Origin: Anaerolineae bacterium
Lineage (GTDB): Bacteria > Chloroflexota > Anaerolineae > Aggregatilineales > Phototrophicaceae
DNA: 64,000 bases
Assembly: GCA_019912965.1 (NCBI GenBank)
Contig: JAIOHM010000201.1
Location: 25,022 to 89,021 of the forward strand
Direction of reading: 5' to 3'
Below, piece after piece: positions 32,484-40,211 of the stretch. Position 1 is the stretch's first letter, and every line of letters begins with the position of its first letter. The translations under genes were made by a program, and so were the position numbers. The notes under the pieces were generated by a model. That model was not told the DNA's origin. It saw only the letters and a program-made list of their open reading frames with translations, and did not search any database.

Positions 32484-33587
32484 TTAGCTGTTGGAACGGA
32501 CAGCCGCAGCAGCGGTCGGCTCGCCATAAATACCGGAGCTAAAGACATAGACGTGGTTTACGATGCTGCCATCATCGGCGGGCGGTGCTTTGGATGTCCA
32601 GTCGAAAACCCATCGTGCATCGCTGATGCTCAGGTTCACACAGCCGTGACTGCGACGGTAGCCAAATAAATCGTGCCAGTACGTCCCGTGCAAACTGATC
32701 GAACCGTCAAAGTACATCGTCCAGGGTACGGTTTGCAGATCATAGGCATCCGGTGCGCCCGCCGCCCCGGACATGCGATCACTCGGCATTCGCGCCCAGA
32801 TCGTGAACAAGCCCTCGTTTGTACCCCAATCATCCAGACCGCTGGAAACCAGTGTGGCGAAAACCGGTTTGTCGTCTTCATAAGCAATCAACGTCTGCTC
32901 ATACAGATCAACCGACACCCAATGCCCGCTGACATCTTCCGGTATAGACGGCGTTGGCTGCACTTTTGCCACGAAAGTCTGTTTAATCCACTGGTTCGGG
33001 CCGATCATGTACCAGCGCCAGCCGTCCGCGTCATAGGCTTCCGCGAAGATATTCACCATATCGTAACGCCGTGTCAGGTAGCCGCTTTCTGCCGAAGACG
33101 GCCCGCCCGGTGTCAGCGATGCATAAATCCCGGTCGTATCCAGCACCCACGCAAATGGCTGGCTCCAGCCTTCCGGCAGAATCACCCCCGTGAAATACGA
33201 CGGCGCAACATAGTACGAATTCGAGCGCGGAATCCACTCGCCGCCCTGGATTTTCAGCCAATCCGGGTTGCTCTCATCCGTCACCGTCACGAAGTTGAAT
33301 CCGGCTCCAATTTCGCCGACGATGTTGCCGTTCGGCGCATCATACTTGCTCACCGACTCCGGCCCGACTCGCCAGAAGCTGTACGATCCCAGCGTTGAAC
33401 GGTCTTCCGGCGCACGTTCCAGTGCCGGCTTTTCGAGCGTCGCCATCAGATCAAGGCATTCTTGGCTCGTCGGTTCGCCCGCCACATAAGCACATACCGC
33501 CGGATCATAAATCGGGGCGGTTTCCTGTGCCAGCGTCGGAACAGCCAAACCCAGTAGGGCAATAACCAATAAAATACTGCGTTTCAT
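32484..33587 (-). CDS. L,D-transpeptidase (YkuD) with SH3-like domains
   Basis: An exported cell-wall cross-linking enzyme of 367 residues. The signal peptide is MKRSILLVIALLGLAVPTLA. The middle part (about 60-220) has SH3b-like folds (VGPESVSKYDAPNGNIVGEI, and WYMIGPNQWIKQTFV). The C-terminal YkuD catalytic domain has the active-site signature HGTYWHDLFG then SHGCVNLSISDA, with catalytic Cys and His visible. It forms 3-3 peptide cross-links or attaches proteins to peptidoglycan. ATG 33587 (MKRS) is preferred over 33611, which would add eight residues before the signal peptide. Confidence 0.9.
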   Translation of the reverse strand: MKRSILLVIALLGLAVPTLAQETAPIYDPAVCAYVAGEPTSQECLDLMATLEKPALERAPEDRSTLGSYSFWRVGPESVSKYDAPNGNIVGEIGAGFNFVTVTDESNPDWLKIQGGEWIPRSNSYYVAPSYFTGVILPEGWSQPFAWVLDTTGIYASLTPGGPSSAESGYLTRRYDMVNIFAEAYDADGWRWYMIGPNQWIKQTFVAKVQPTPSIPEDVSGHWVSVDLYEQTLIAYEDDKPVFATLVSSGLDDWGTNEGLFTIWARMPSDRMSGAAGAPDAYDLQTVPWTMYFDGSISLHGTYWHDLFGYRRSHGCVNLSISDARWVFDWTSKAPPADDGSIVNHVYVFSSGIYGEPTAAAAVRSNS

Positions 33588-33695
33588 CCGCTGCAATTCT
33601 CCACAATCCATCTTGAGTTAGCCGGATGTTACCACATTCGCCCACGATTTTAAGCGCCGGAATCCCTACGCTTTCATAGGCAAATACAGGATAGT

Positions 33696-34649
33696 TTAAG
33701 GAAGTTGAATTTTGGAAGACTTACGAGCGGGCAAAGTCCGGCGCGTTTGCAATAAAGCACGCAAAGCATCCGTGAGGGTGTCTGTATAGCGCAGGGCAGA
33801 AAATAACAGGCTGCGGCGGGCAATCGCCTGAGCATCAAAGAACCAGTAAATCGGCATCAAAGGTGAAATCCATAAACGGCTGCCCTGTGTTTTATCAGTC
33901 GTATGATAATTCCCGAATTTTCCCTGCACAGCCGCAAGAACCGATGCATTAATCACGCTCGATTCTTGTCGTGGTTGAGATTGTACGTAAGTAGTTGCTG
34001 CCTCATAAAGTTGATAACTTTCCATCTGGGAAACGAGGGTACAACTTCCCAGAAACGCACCCGCCTCAGTCAGTTTGGAAATATTCTCAAAAACCTGAGC
34101 GTGCAGAATTTCTTTCTCAGCGCCTAGACCAATACACCCCAGCAGTTTTATGCGAACCCCCTTAATCTCGCTGACAGCAATTAGCGATATGGTGTCCTCG
34201 ACGACCGTTCCGATTTCGGTTTCATCGCCTCGCAACAGGCTGTCTATACCACCATCAATCAGGAGGATGCCGTCAATCTTTAAGTGTTCGATCAAAACCC
34301 CATAATTTTCCAGCAGCGGACGCGCACCTGTTTTTTCAAAACACCATACAGTGATTTCTTGATTAAGCTGTTCCCGAAACCACTGTGTGAGATGTCGTTC
34401 GGGAAAATAATTCAACACATCCTGTATATCCGCAGTAATGCCAACCAATGTGTCAGTTAGCCGTATACCATCCTTCAGTTTCGTAATCTCGGAAAAACTG
34501 TAGTTGGCAAGGTGAACATGAAGTCCCTGTGTTTTGAGTTCAAAGTAAATGGGCAAGCCACAAAATACATCGTAACCGCCACCCATACCAGCGATGAGAA
34601 TATTCTGACATCCGGCAAGTTGGTCAATGATTGGGAGGTTAAGTCGCAT
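33696..34649 (-). CDS. DUF1152 family protein
   Basis: A 317-residue protein of the DUF1152 family. The N-terminal nucleotide-binding-like motif ILIAGMGGGYDVFCGLPIYF and conserved acidic segments (LLIDGGIDSLLRGDETEIGT at about 130, and KLLGCIGLGAEKEI at about 170) mark the family. Its biochemical role is not established. Members have a Rossmann-like start and are often found near metabolic or secondary-product genes. The sequence here is more A/T-rich than its neighbours. It appears monocistronic; 84 to 109 bp separate it from the L,D-transpeptidase start. Confidence 0.8.
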   Translation of the reverse strand: MRLNLPIIDQLAGCQNILIAGMGGGYDVFCGLPIYFELKTQGLHVHLANYSFSEITKLKDGIRLTDTLVGITADIQDVLNYFPERHLTQWFREQLNQEITVWCFEKTGARPLLENYGVLIEHLKIDGILLIDGGIDSLLRGDETEIGTVVEDTISLIAVSEIKGVRIKLLGCIGLGAEKEILHAQVFENISKLTEAGAFLGSCTLVSQMESYQLYEAATTYVQSQPRQESSVINASVLAAVQGKFGNYHTTDKTQGSRLWISPLMPIYWFFDAQAIARRSLLFSALRYTDTLTDALRALLQTRRTLPARKSSKIQLP

Positions 34650-35146
34650 TAAACAGCTTCTTTAAAAGATATTGGGATTATATTCTGTTTCATCATGCTG
34701 CACTTTCTAACCCCATTCTATCTAACTTGAACCGAATCCTAATTGACCGATAAGTACAATTGTTCTAAAATGAGTTCAACTGGAGATGAATCCGCGCCGG
34801 GAAACCCACCCGATTCGCAAGATTCACAAAACCCATGTGCGAATCTGACGAATCTTACCCATCCGGTGTTGTCGCCAAAATCCTGCTGACAACGACGACG
34901 ACAACGACGACATCTTCCCTCAGCGATTGTCATTTCCACGACATTTGCGACATAAAATTGACACAAACGCTTCTGTATTGACGAAAGGCTAAAGGCTGAG
35001 TGGCGGCCAAACCCTTTTTCGCTACGCCGCCACCGCGCCGCCGCCGCCGCCGCCATACCCCCGGCAGCAGCAGCGCTAATCACTGAACATCCCGCATTTA
35101 CTGTCAACTGATAACCGTGAACTGATAACTTGGAACTGAGCACCGA
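34650..35146. other. 497-bp non-coding region with simple repeats and paired blocks
   Basis: No supported gene; the long open frame here is made of simple repeats. It contains a GATTCGC / GCGAATC pair and an AAGATTC / GAATCTT pair in crossing order (34812-34856). A triplet run of the AACGAC type lies near 34889-34912, and a (GCC)n run near 35025-35056. Such runs are unusual for this otherwise balanced sequence. Confidence 0.6.
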
Positions 35147-37624
35147 TTACTTCTCGAACAATGCCCACAACTGGTTAATCAAATGCCGGTACTGCGTGAA
35201 CACATACACCAGCACCGCCGTCAGCAGGAACACCACGATAATCAACAACCAGATTTCCGGCGTCGGCGGGATGAAAACGAACAACTCCGCGAAGAAATAT
35301 GGAACAATCATCGTCACCACCACCACCACCACCCCGGCCACCGTAATCCGCCAGTGCTCCACCAGCGTGCGCGGGCGCAGCAGTTCTACCCCGTGAACAT
35401 TGAAGTAAATCAGCGTCCCATACAGCGCAATGAACATCGTCACCGCGCTCCGTGCCGCCAGAAAATCCCGTTCGGTAGCGAAGTACACCACCGCGTACAA
35501 CAGCGCCAGTGTCACCGCCCCAATCGTCCCTGCGATCAGGATATAATCCATCACATCCCGCCGGAACTGCACCATATATTGAGGGCGCAGCAGCTTGAAA
35601 GCAATCAGCGTCGCGGGCAAATTCACCGTCCCCAGCGTAATCCAGCTAATCTGAATCGGCGTCGTCGGGAAGGGCAGCGTCATAAACCCGATGAAAAAGA
35701 TCAGCACAATGTTGTAATAATTCTTGGTCAAGAACAGCTTCATCGTGCTGAAAATCGTCTGCGTAATCATCTTGCCTTCTTCAAACGCCTTCGGCAGCGT
35801 GGACATCGCATTGTTCAGCAGCACAATTTCCGCCACATCCTTGCTGATCTGCGCCCCGTCGTTCATCGAAATCGCCAGATGCGCTTCCTTCAAAGCGGGC
35901 ACATCATTCACCCCATCGCCCACCATCGCCACATATTCGCCCTGTCGCTTGAGGGCCGCGATGATACGCCGCTTGGTATCCGGCTCAATCCGGGCGAACA
36001 GATTTGCCTGCCCAACCGCCCCTTCCAGTTCCGGGTCGTTCATCGCATCCAGTTGATCGCCCGTGTAAGACTGCTGCACATCCAACCCGGAAGCCAGTGC
36101 AATCGAACGCACCGTTTCCAGATTATCGCCAGAAATCACCTTCAGTTTCACGTTCTGCTCATGGAAAGCGTTCAGCGTATCCTGAATATCGTCCCGAATC
36201 TGGTCGCTCAACACAATCAGCGCCAGCGGTTCAGCTTTCCCATCCAGATGACCATCAGGAGGTGCTTCTGATGCGCTGGCGAAGGCCAGTACCCGCAAAC
36301 CCTTCGCGGCTAATTCGGAGGCGTGTGCGCTGTAACCCCGGTCATCCTTAGGCAAAATCCGTTCCGGCGCGCCCATAATCAGCGTCTCATCCGGGAACAC
36401 CACCGCGCCCCACTTCCGAGCCGAGCTGAACGGAATCTCTTTTAGCTTCTCCGCCCCATTCTTCGAAAGAGCCTCTTCTGTATTTGTTTTGTTCCCCTCG
36501 CCATGAGGGAGAGGGGCTAGGGGTGAGGGTTGTTTCAAATAATCCGCCACCGCAGCCGCCGTCCGATTACGATGCGAAAGACTGTCCGTATAACGAAGCA
36601 AACGGGCGTTGAGTGCCTCGGCCTTCTCCCCGCCCAACGGAATGATCTCGCTCACCGTCAGCAGGTTGCGCGTCAGCGTCCCGGTTTTATCGAAGCACAA
36701 CACCGTCACATTCGCCATTGATTCAACCGCGTTCACCCGTTGAATGAGTGTCTGGAAACGGCTGATCGTGATCGCTCCAATCGTCAGCGAAAGCGTGGCC
36801 GTCAGCACCAACCCCTGCGGCACAATGCTGCTCACGAACACCACCAGATTCCGCACATTGTCCAGCAGCGATTGGCCACTTAGGTAGCTTGCCAGAAACA
36901 ACATTGGGATGATGATCAGCATGATGACCACCGTCACCTCGATCATCGCTGCGATGCGTTTCTGCGTCGGTGTCAGCACATTTTTATAGACTTTAGCGAT
37001 GGTGGACAAATTATTGACCGTGCTGTCCTTGCCCACTTTGGTCGCAACCATCAATCCCGACCCGGCGATGCAGAACGAACCGGAATACACCTCGCTGTCC
37101 ACTTCCTTAAATACCGCGTCGGATTCGCCCGTCAACTGCGACTCGTCGATTTCCAGTGCATCGCTTTCCAGAATCCGCCCATCCACCACCAGCTTATCGC
37201 CCGGTTCAATCGGCAGCACATCATCTTTGACAATCTGGCTGATCGGAATATTCACCCGCTGTCCATCTCGCATCACTGCAATATCCGTAGCTGCCAACGC
37301 TGCCAGCGAGTCCAGTTTCCGCTTGGCAGTCACTTCCTGATACATACCCAAAATCGAGTTTGTGACCAGGCTGAATCCGGCAAAAAAGGCAGTGGCCGGA
37401 TCGCGCAGGATAATCACCACAATCAGCAGTGACCCCAGCACGATGGTGAACAGGTTAAACACGTTGTCACGGACGATCTGCCAATAAGTCCGTCCCACGC
37501 GGGCTTTGAACGCATTTGTTTCCCCACGTTTCACCCGTTCGGCAACCTGTGCCGATGTCAGCCCTGTGTGATCAGGGCGGATGGACACGGGTGCAGCAGT
37601 ACGATCCTGTGACAATTGAGTCAT
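35147..37624 (-). CDS. P-type ATPase (HAD-IC family) with in-frame repeat insertion
   Basis: A cation-pumping or transport P-type ATPase of 825 residues. Motifs are TGES (residues 165-168), the phosphorylated Asp312 in DKTGTLT, SSARKWGAVVF in the N domain, GDGVNDVPALKEAHLAISM (hinge) and a TM4 segment SSIVPQGLVLTATLS. Ion specificity is unclear, since the TM4 core reads PQGL rather than the PEGL of calcium pumps. Residues about 365-393 (PSPLAPLPHGEGNK and a spacer) are an extra piece encoded by an interspersed palindromic repeat at 36493-36530, kept in frame. It interrupts the nucleotide-binding domain just before the conserved EIPFSSARKW motif. It may still be functional because the insertion lies in a surface-loop position. 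Confidence 0.85.
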   Translation of the reverse strand: MTQLSQDRTAAPVSIRPDHTGLTSAQVAERVKRGETNAFKARVGRTYWQIVRDNVFNLFTIVLGSLLIVVIILRDPATAFFAGFSLVTNSILGMYQEVTAKRKLDSLAALAATDIAVMRDGQRVNIPISQIVKDDVLPIEPGDKLVVDGRILESDALEIDESQLTGESDAVFKEVDSEVYSGSFCIAGSGLMVATKVGKDSTVNNLSTIAKVYKNVLTPTQKRIAAMIEVTVVIMLIIIPMLFLASYLSGQSLLDNVRNLVVFVSSIVPQGLVLTATLSLTIGAITISRFQTLIQRVNAVESMANVTVLCFDKTGTLTRNLLTVSEIIPLGGEKAEALNARLLRYTDSLSHRNRTAAAVADYLKQPSPLAPLPHGEGNKTNTEEALSKNGAEKLKEIPFSSARKWGAVVFPDETLIMGAPERILPKDDRGYSAHASELAAKGLRVLAFASASEAPPDGHLDGKAEPLALIVLSDQIRDDIQDTLNAFHEQNVKLKVISGDNLETVRSIALASGLDVQQSYTGDQLDAMNDPELEGAVGQANLFARIEPDTKRRIIAALKRQGEYVAMVGDGVNDVPALKEAHLAISMNDGAQISKDVAEIVLLNNAMSTLPKAFEEGKMITQTIFSTMKLFLTKNYYNIVLIFFIGFMTLPFPTTPIQISWITLGTVNLPATLIAFKLLRPQYMVQFRRDVMDYILIAGTIGAVTLALLYAVVYFATERDFLAARSAVTMFIALYGTLIYFNVHGVELLRPRTLVEHWRITVAGVVVVVVTMIVPYFFAELFVFIPPTPEIWLLIIVVFLLTAVLVYVFTQYRHLINQLWALFEK
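36493..36530. repeat. Interspersed palindromic repeat inside the P-type ATPase gene
   Basis: CCCCTC ... GAGGGG palindrome followed by a CTAGGGGTGAGGGT segment. It resembles the elements at 50937, 52686, 54264 and 63974. Here it reads through as PSPLAPLPHGEG in frame. Confidence 0.7.
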
Positions 37625-37705
37625 GCAAAAATCCGATAGTAAATGTGAAAATACAGGTAAGGAGCATTATAAGCGAGGTTTAGCTGAACCTCAAACGGTT
37701 GAGCC

Positions 37706-37733
37706 TTGACGCGGAATTGTGGCTAGATATAAT
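37706..37733 (+). promoter_or_regulatory. Promoter of the tRNA-Lys gene
   Basis: TTGACG, 16-bp spacer, TATAAT at 37728-37733. The tRNA starts 12 bp beyond the -10 box. It is the best-formed promoter in the window. Confidence 0.75.
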
Positions 37734-37744
37734 GCACTTTATAT

Positions 37745-37817
37745 GGCCTTGTAGCTCAATTGGCAGAGCAAGTGACTCTTAATCACTGGGTTGTAGGTTC
37801 GAGTCCTACCAGGGTCA
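37745..37817 (+). tRNA. tRNA-Lys (anticodon CUU)
   Basis: A 73-nt cloverleaf. Acceptor stem GGCCTTG / CAGGGTC (with G-U pairs), D-arm GCTC / GAGC, anticodon stem AGTGA / TCACT with loop CTCTTAA (anticodon CTT), T-arm GTAGG-TTCGAGT-CCTAC, discriminator A. CCA is not encoded directly after the discriminator base. The 3' part and 23 bp of flank are copied in degenerate form 1.5 kb downstream, on the far side of a TnpB element. Confidence 0.95.
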
Positions 37818-37910
37818 CACCATAGGGTATCCACAACGGATACCTTTTTTGTTACCTCTCAAACCCTCCTGAAAGTTGCCAGAATTCCTGTTCTGTTTTA
37901 AGCTGTTCTC

Positions 37911-39140
37911 ATGCTGAAAACCTATAAGTATCGCATCTACCCCAACCAATCCGAACGGCGTCTGATGGACGACACGTTGGAAACCTGTCGCTTGTTGTTC
38001 AACCGTATTCTGGCCGTCCGGCGCGATGCATGGAAGCAGGAACAAAAATCGCTGTCCACACGCGATACTCAAGCCCTTCTTCCTGCTTGGAAACGGGAAG
38101 ATGAACGCCTAAAACAGGTGTATTCACAGGTTTTGCAAAACGTCAATGAGCGCGTTGGCATCGCGTTCGACCGCTTCTTCCAAAAAGCAGGAGAAGGTGA
38201 AGCACATGGTTTCCCGCGCTTTAAGAGCAAGAACCGCTGCGACAGCTTTTGTTATCCGCAGCACAGCTATGCCTTCAAGACCAAAGATGGGCAGACCAAA
38301 TTCGGTTATGCCTTTTCAGTTGGACGTGAAAGCAACACCGACTACCTATACATGGCGAAGATCGGTCGTGTGAAAATTGTGCTCCACCGTCCCTTACCAG
38401 AACGCATCAAAACCCTGACGCTCAAACGTTCCCGAACGGGCAAATGGTTTGCCACCTTTGTCTGCGAAGTTGAGCCGGAAATCCGCTTGCCAACCAATCG
38501 CGTAGTCGGGATTGACCTCGGTTTACACACTTATGCAGCCTTCTCCGATGGAACACTAATTCCCAATCCGCGTTTCTTTCGTCAGGAAGAAAAGGTGCTG
38601 GCGAAAGCCCAGCGGAAATACAGCGTCGCTTTGCAGGACTGTAAAGCCTATTGGGACAAAGGGGAGCATCCACCGCTTGAACTTCAGCGCGAACGCAAAC
38701 GGCTGGGCAAAGTCGTATGCCGGATTCACGAACGCATCGCTAACCGGCGTGATGATTTTTGCCATCAACTCAGCCGGGATGTAGTCGATGGGTACGATCT
38801 GATTGTTTTAGAAGCCTTGAACCCCAAAGGCATGAGCGAAGGCCGCAACCGGGGTTTGAACAAGAGCATCCGGGATGCAGCATGGGGTAAAACCTGCAAA
38901 TTCATTCTGAGCAAAGCGGAAGAAGCTGGCAAAGAATGTGTACAGGTTAATCCGCGTTACACCTCGCAGATGTGTTCTGGTTGCGGTCAGCGTGTGCCAA
39001 AGGATTTGAGCGTGCGGGTGCATGAATGCCCGTACTGCGGTCTGGTGATCGACCGCGATGTCAACGCGGCTTTGAATATACTCGCCTTGGGGCTGCAAGG
39101 CGGAGGTACTGAATCCTCGGAAACTGCTATCTTTGGGTAG
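37911..39140 (+). CDS. tnpB: RNA-guided endonuclease TnpB (IS200/IS605 OrfB family)
   Basis: A 409-residue protein of the family of transposon-encoded nucleases that use an omegaRNA to cut DNA next to a TAM. The N-terminal start MLKTYKYRIYPNQSERR is the family helix-turn-helix region. RuvC residues are Asp202 (VVGIDLG), Glu301 (LIVLEALNPKGM) and Asp383 (DRDVNAALN). The zinc ribbon has Cys355, Cys358, Cys373 and Cys376. All key residues are present, so it may be active. The 3' end of the gene runs into the omegaRNA-like copy at 39072. It lies just downstream of tRNA-Lys. Confidence 0.93.
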   Translation: MLKTYKYRIYPNQSERRLMDDTLETCRLLFNRILAVRRDAWKQEQKSLSTRDTQALLPAWKREDERLKQVYSQVLQNVNERVGIAFDRFFQKAGEGEAHGFPRFKSKNRCDSFCYPQHSYAFKTKDGQTKFGYAFSVGRESNTDYLYMAKIGRVKIVLHRPLPERIKTLTLKRSRTGKWFATFVCEVEPEIRLPTNRVVGIDLGLHTYAAFSDGTLIPNPRFFRQEEKVLAKAQRKYSVALQDCKAYWDKGEHPPLELQRERKRLGKVVCRIHERIANRRDDFCHQLSRDVVDGYDLIVLEALNPKGMSEGRNRGLNKSIRDAAWGKTCKFILSKAEEAGKECVQVNPRYTSQMCSGCGQRVPKDLSVRVHECPYCGLVIDRDVNAALNILALGLQGGGTESSETAIFG

Positions 39141-39155
39141 TGGAGCAGTCACTCA
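39072..39155 (+). ncRNA. OmegaRNA-like 3' end, copy 1
   Basis: An 84-nt sequence overlapping the end of tnpB, from TTGAATATACTCGCC to GGAGCAGTCACTCA. It can form a stem CTGCTATC / GGTAGTGG with a short loop. The same sequence with compensating changes recurs at 39199-39282. In this family the RNA 3' part comes from the element's right end and the guide is the DNA right after it. Confidence 0.65.
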
Positions 39156-39189
39156 GCGTGTTGCAGGTTCAAATTTTACCGTGCGCACC
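39156..39189 (+). repeat. tRNA-3'-end-like sequence after omegaRNA copy 1
   Basis: GTTGCAGGTTCAAAT with a following CCGTGCGCACC resembles a tRNA T-loop and acceptor end. It lies where the guide of copy 1 would be and cannot fold into a full tRNA. The similarity is seen by eye. Confidence 0.45.
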
Positions 39190-39198
39190 TTTGCATTG

Positions 39199-39282
39199 TT
39201 GAATATACTCGCCTTGGGGCTGCAAGGCGGAGGTAACGGATCCTCGGAAGCCGCCACCTTCGGGTAGCGGAGCAGTCACTCA
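39199..39282 (+). ncRNA. OmegaRNA-like 3' end, copy 2
   Basis: A second copy of the 84-nt end, starting TTGAATATACTCGCC and ending GCAGTCACTCA. The stem reads CCGCCACC / GGTAGCGG: U-G pairs of copy 1 become C-G or G-C, supporting an RNA structure kept by selection. It is directly followed by a tRNA-Lys-like 3' end. Confidence 0.65.
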
Positions 39283-39285
39283 ACA

Positions 39286-39338
39286 GGTTGTAGGTTTGCG
39301 TTCTACTAAGGTTACACTATTGGGGTATCCACGACGGA
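39286..39338 (+). repeat. Degenerate direct repeat of the tRNA-Lys 3' end and flank
   Basis: GGTTGTAGGTT...TCTACT...GGGTATCCACGACGGA matches 37789-37840 (tRNA T-arm, acceptor, and the CACCATAGGGTATCCACAACGGA flank) along its length with scattered differences. This is the sort of copy left by integration at a tRNA 3' end. Confidence 0.7.
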
Positions 39339-39580
39339 AATGTCTCGATGCAACAGATTCCCGCTAACTCTCCTACAACTGCCCTGTTTCCCCAATAAGG
39401 CCTCAACAACGCAGGTTGTCATAGCAATAGCTTGCTTCTCCGGCAGTGTGTAAATGTCACATTAAAAACACCTGTGCAAACGCATACTGCATCTTTTGTA
39501 ACAATGATTTTTCATACGCCTGCGTTCAAACCCTATTCGAAGTGAATTCGCAAGTAATGGTATCGCTATTTCGTAATAAA

Positions 39581-39594
39581 TGTGAAGGTTCACA
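39581..39594. promoter_or_regulatory. Candidate operator TGTGAAGGTTCACA, site 1
   Basis: A 14-bp palindrome with a two-base centre. An identical site lies 203 bp downstream. The likely binder is the LacI-family protein encoded at 45326, by location only. Confidence 0.55.
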
Positions 39595-39783
39595 ATAAAA
39601 CCCGGATTTGAACACAGTCAGGTGACAGTCATCTCAGGTATAAAACTGCTCCGGGTAAATAGAAAATTGCATAATGATTGTGTTGTAATGGTGCTTTGCA
39701 GGCACAAGAGGGTCATTCTTGCAAAAATTACTAGTAATGTCTCAACCCATTTTTTGACTCCAACACCAGAATGTGTCACAATA

Positions 39784-39797
39784 TGTGAAGGTTCACA
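39784..39797. promoter_or_regulatory. Candidate operator TGTGAAGGTTCACA, site 2
   Basis: Identical to site 1. The flanks are also A/T-rich. Two exact copies near a sugar operon make looping repression by a LacI-type dimer of dimers plausible. Confidence 0.55.
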
Positions 39798-40211
39798 TTT
39801 TATGTGGCTACAGTGTAGATCTGTAAGTACAGTTGCCAAAGGAGGAGCCTAAAGAAGTAGATAATCCAGAAGGTTTTAGGTTGTAGGGACTTCCAAAGAC
39901 CAGACAATAACCTGTTAGTCGAATTCGAGTTCTGGAAAGGGAGTCGAGGTTCTGTAGAAGGGTTCACTAGAGGTGGCGCAAGATGGGTCTGTGTGTCACG
40001 CGGTCAAACATGCCACAGCACACCCATGCATGTGCCAACAAAAGTATGAACATAAACCGGGGTCAAGTCAAATCGAAGTCTCCGGCATGTATTTGTGTTT
40101 AACAGATAGTAGCCGAGACCAGACCTGATTTGAATATTCCGATAGGGATGCACGTTGTCGATGAGACAACAACAATATTTGCGACACCCACTTAGATAAG
40201 GAGTTTTCGAA

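Larger units (their letters stand above)
37841..39338 (+). mobile_element. IS200/IS605-type TnpB element inserted at a tRNA-Lys 3' end
   Basis: The interval between the intact tRNA-Lys 3' end plus flank (37789-37840) and its degenerate direct copy (39286-39338). It holds one gene, tnpB, and two 84-nt omegaRNA-like ends. The left end is near 37850 (GTTACCTCTCAAACCCTC), judged from the related remnant at 48143. No TnpA transposase is present, so mobility would need a TnpA in trans. The outer boundaries are inferred. Confidence 0.65.
39339..40211 (+). promoter_or_regulatory. 873-bp upstream region of the sugar-uptake operon
   Basis: No supported gene. It contains two perfect TGTGAAGGTTCACA palindromes (39581-39594 and 39784-39797) and a TGTG-N7-CACA site (39447-39461). 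It ends in an AAGGAG ribosome site at 40198. The length and TGTG/CACA richness suggest a regulatory region, possibly with an untranslated leader. Confidence 0.55.

Noticed and set aside
34739..35143. 134-codon open frame on the minus strand
   Set aside because: Made of simple triplet repeats with poly-Ala and Cys/Arg runs, no ribosome site and no family look; treated as non-coding.
37841..39285. Integrative element or prophage at tRNA-Lys
   Set aside because: No integrase, phage or conjugation gene lies in the interval; only TnpB and its RNA ends are seen.
39156..39338. Possible second and third tRNA genes
   Set aside because: Only T-arm and acceptor-end-like pieces are present; no D-arm or matching acceptor 5' strand, so they are fragments.
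39622..39852. 76-codon open frame upstream of the sugar operon
   Set aside because: No ribosome site, overlapped by an equally long opposite frame, and it contains the operator-like palindrome; not supported as a gene.
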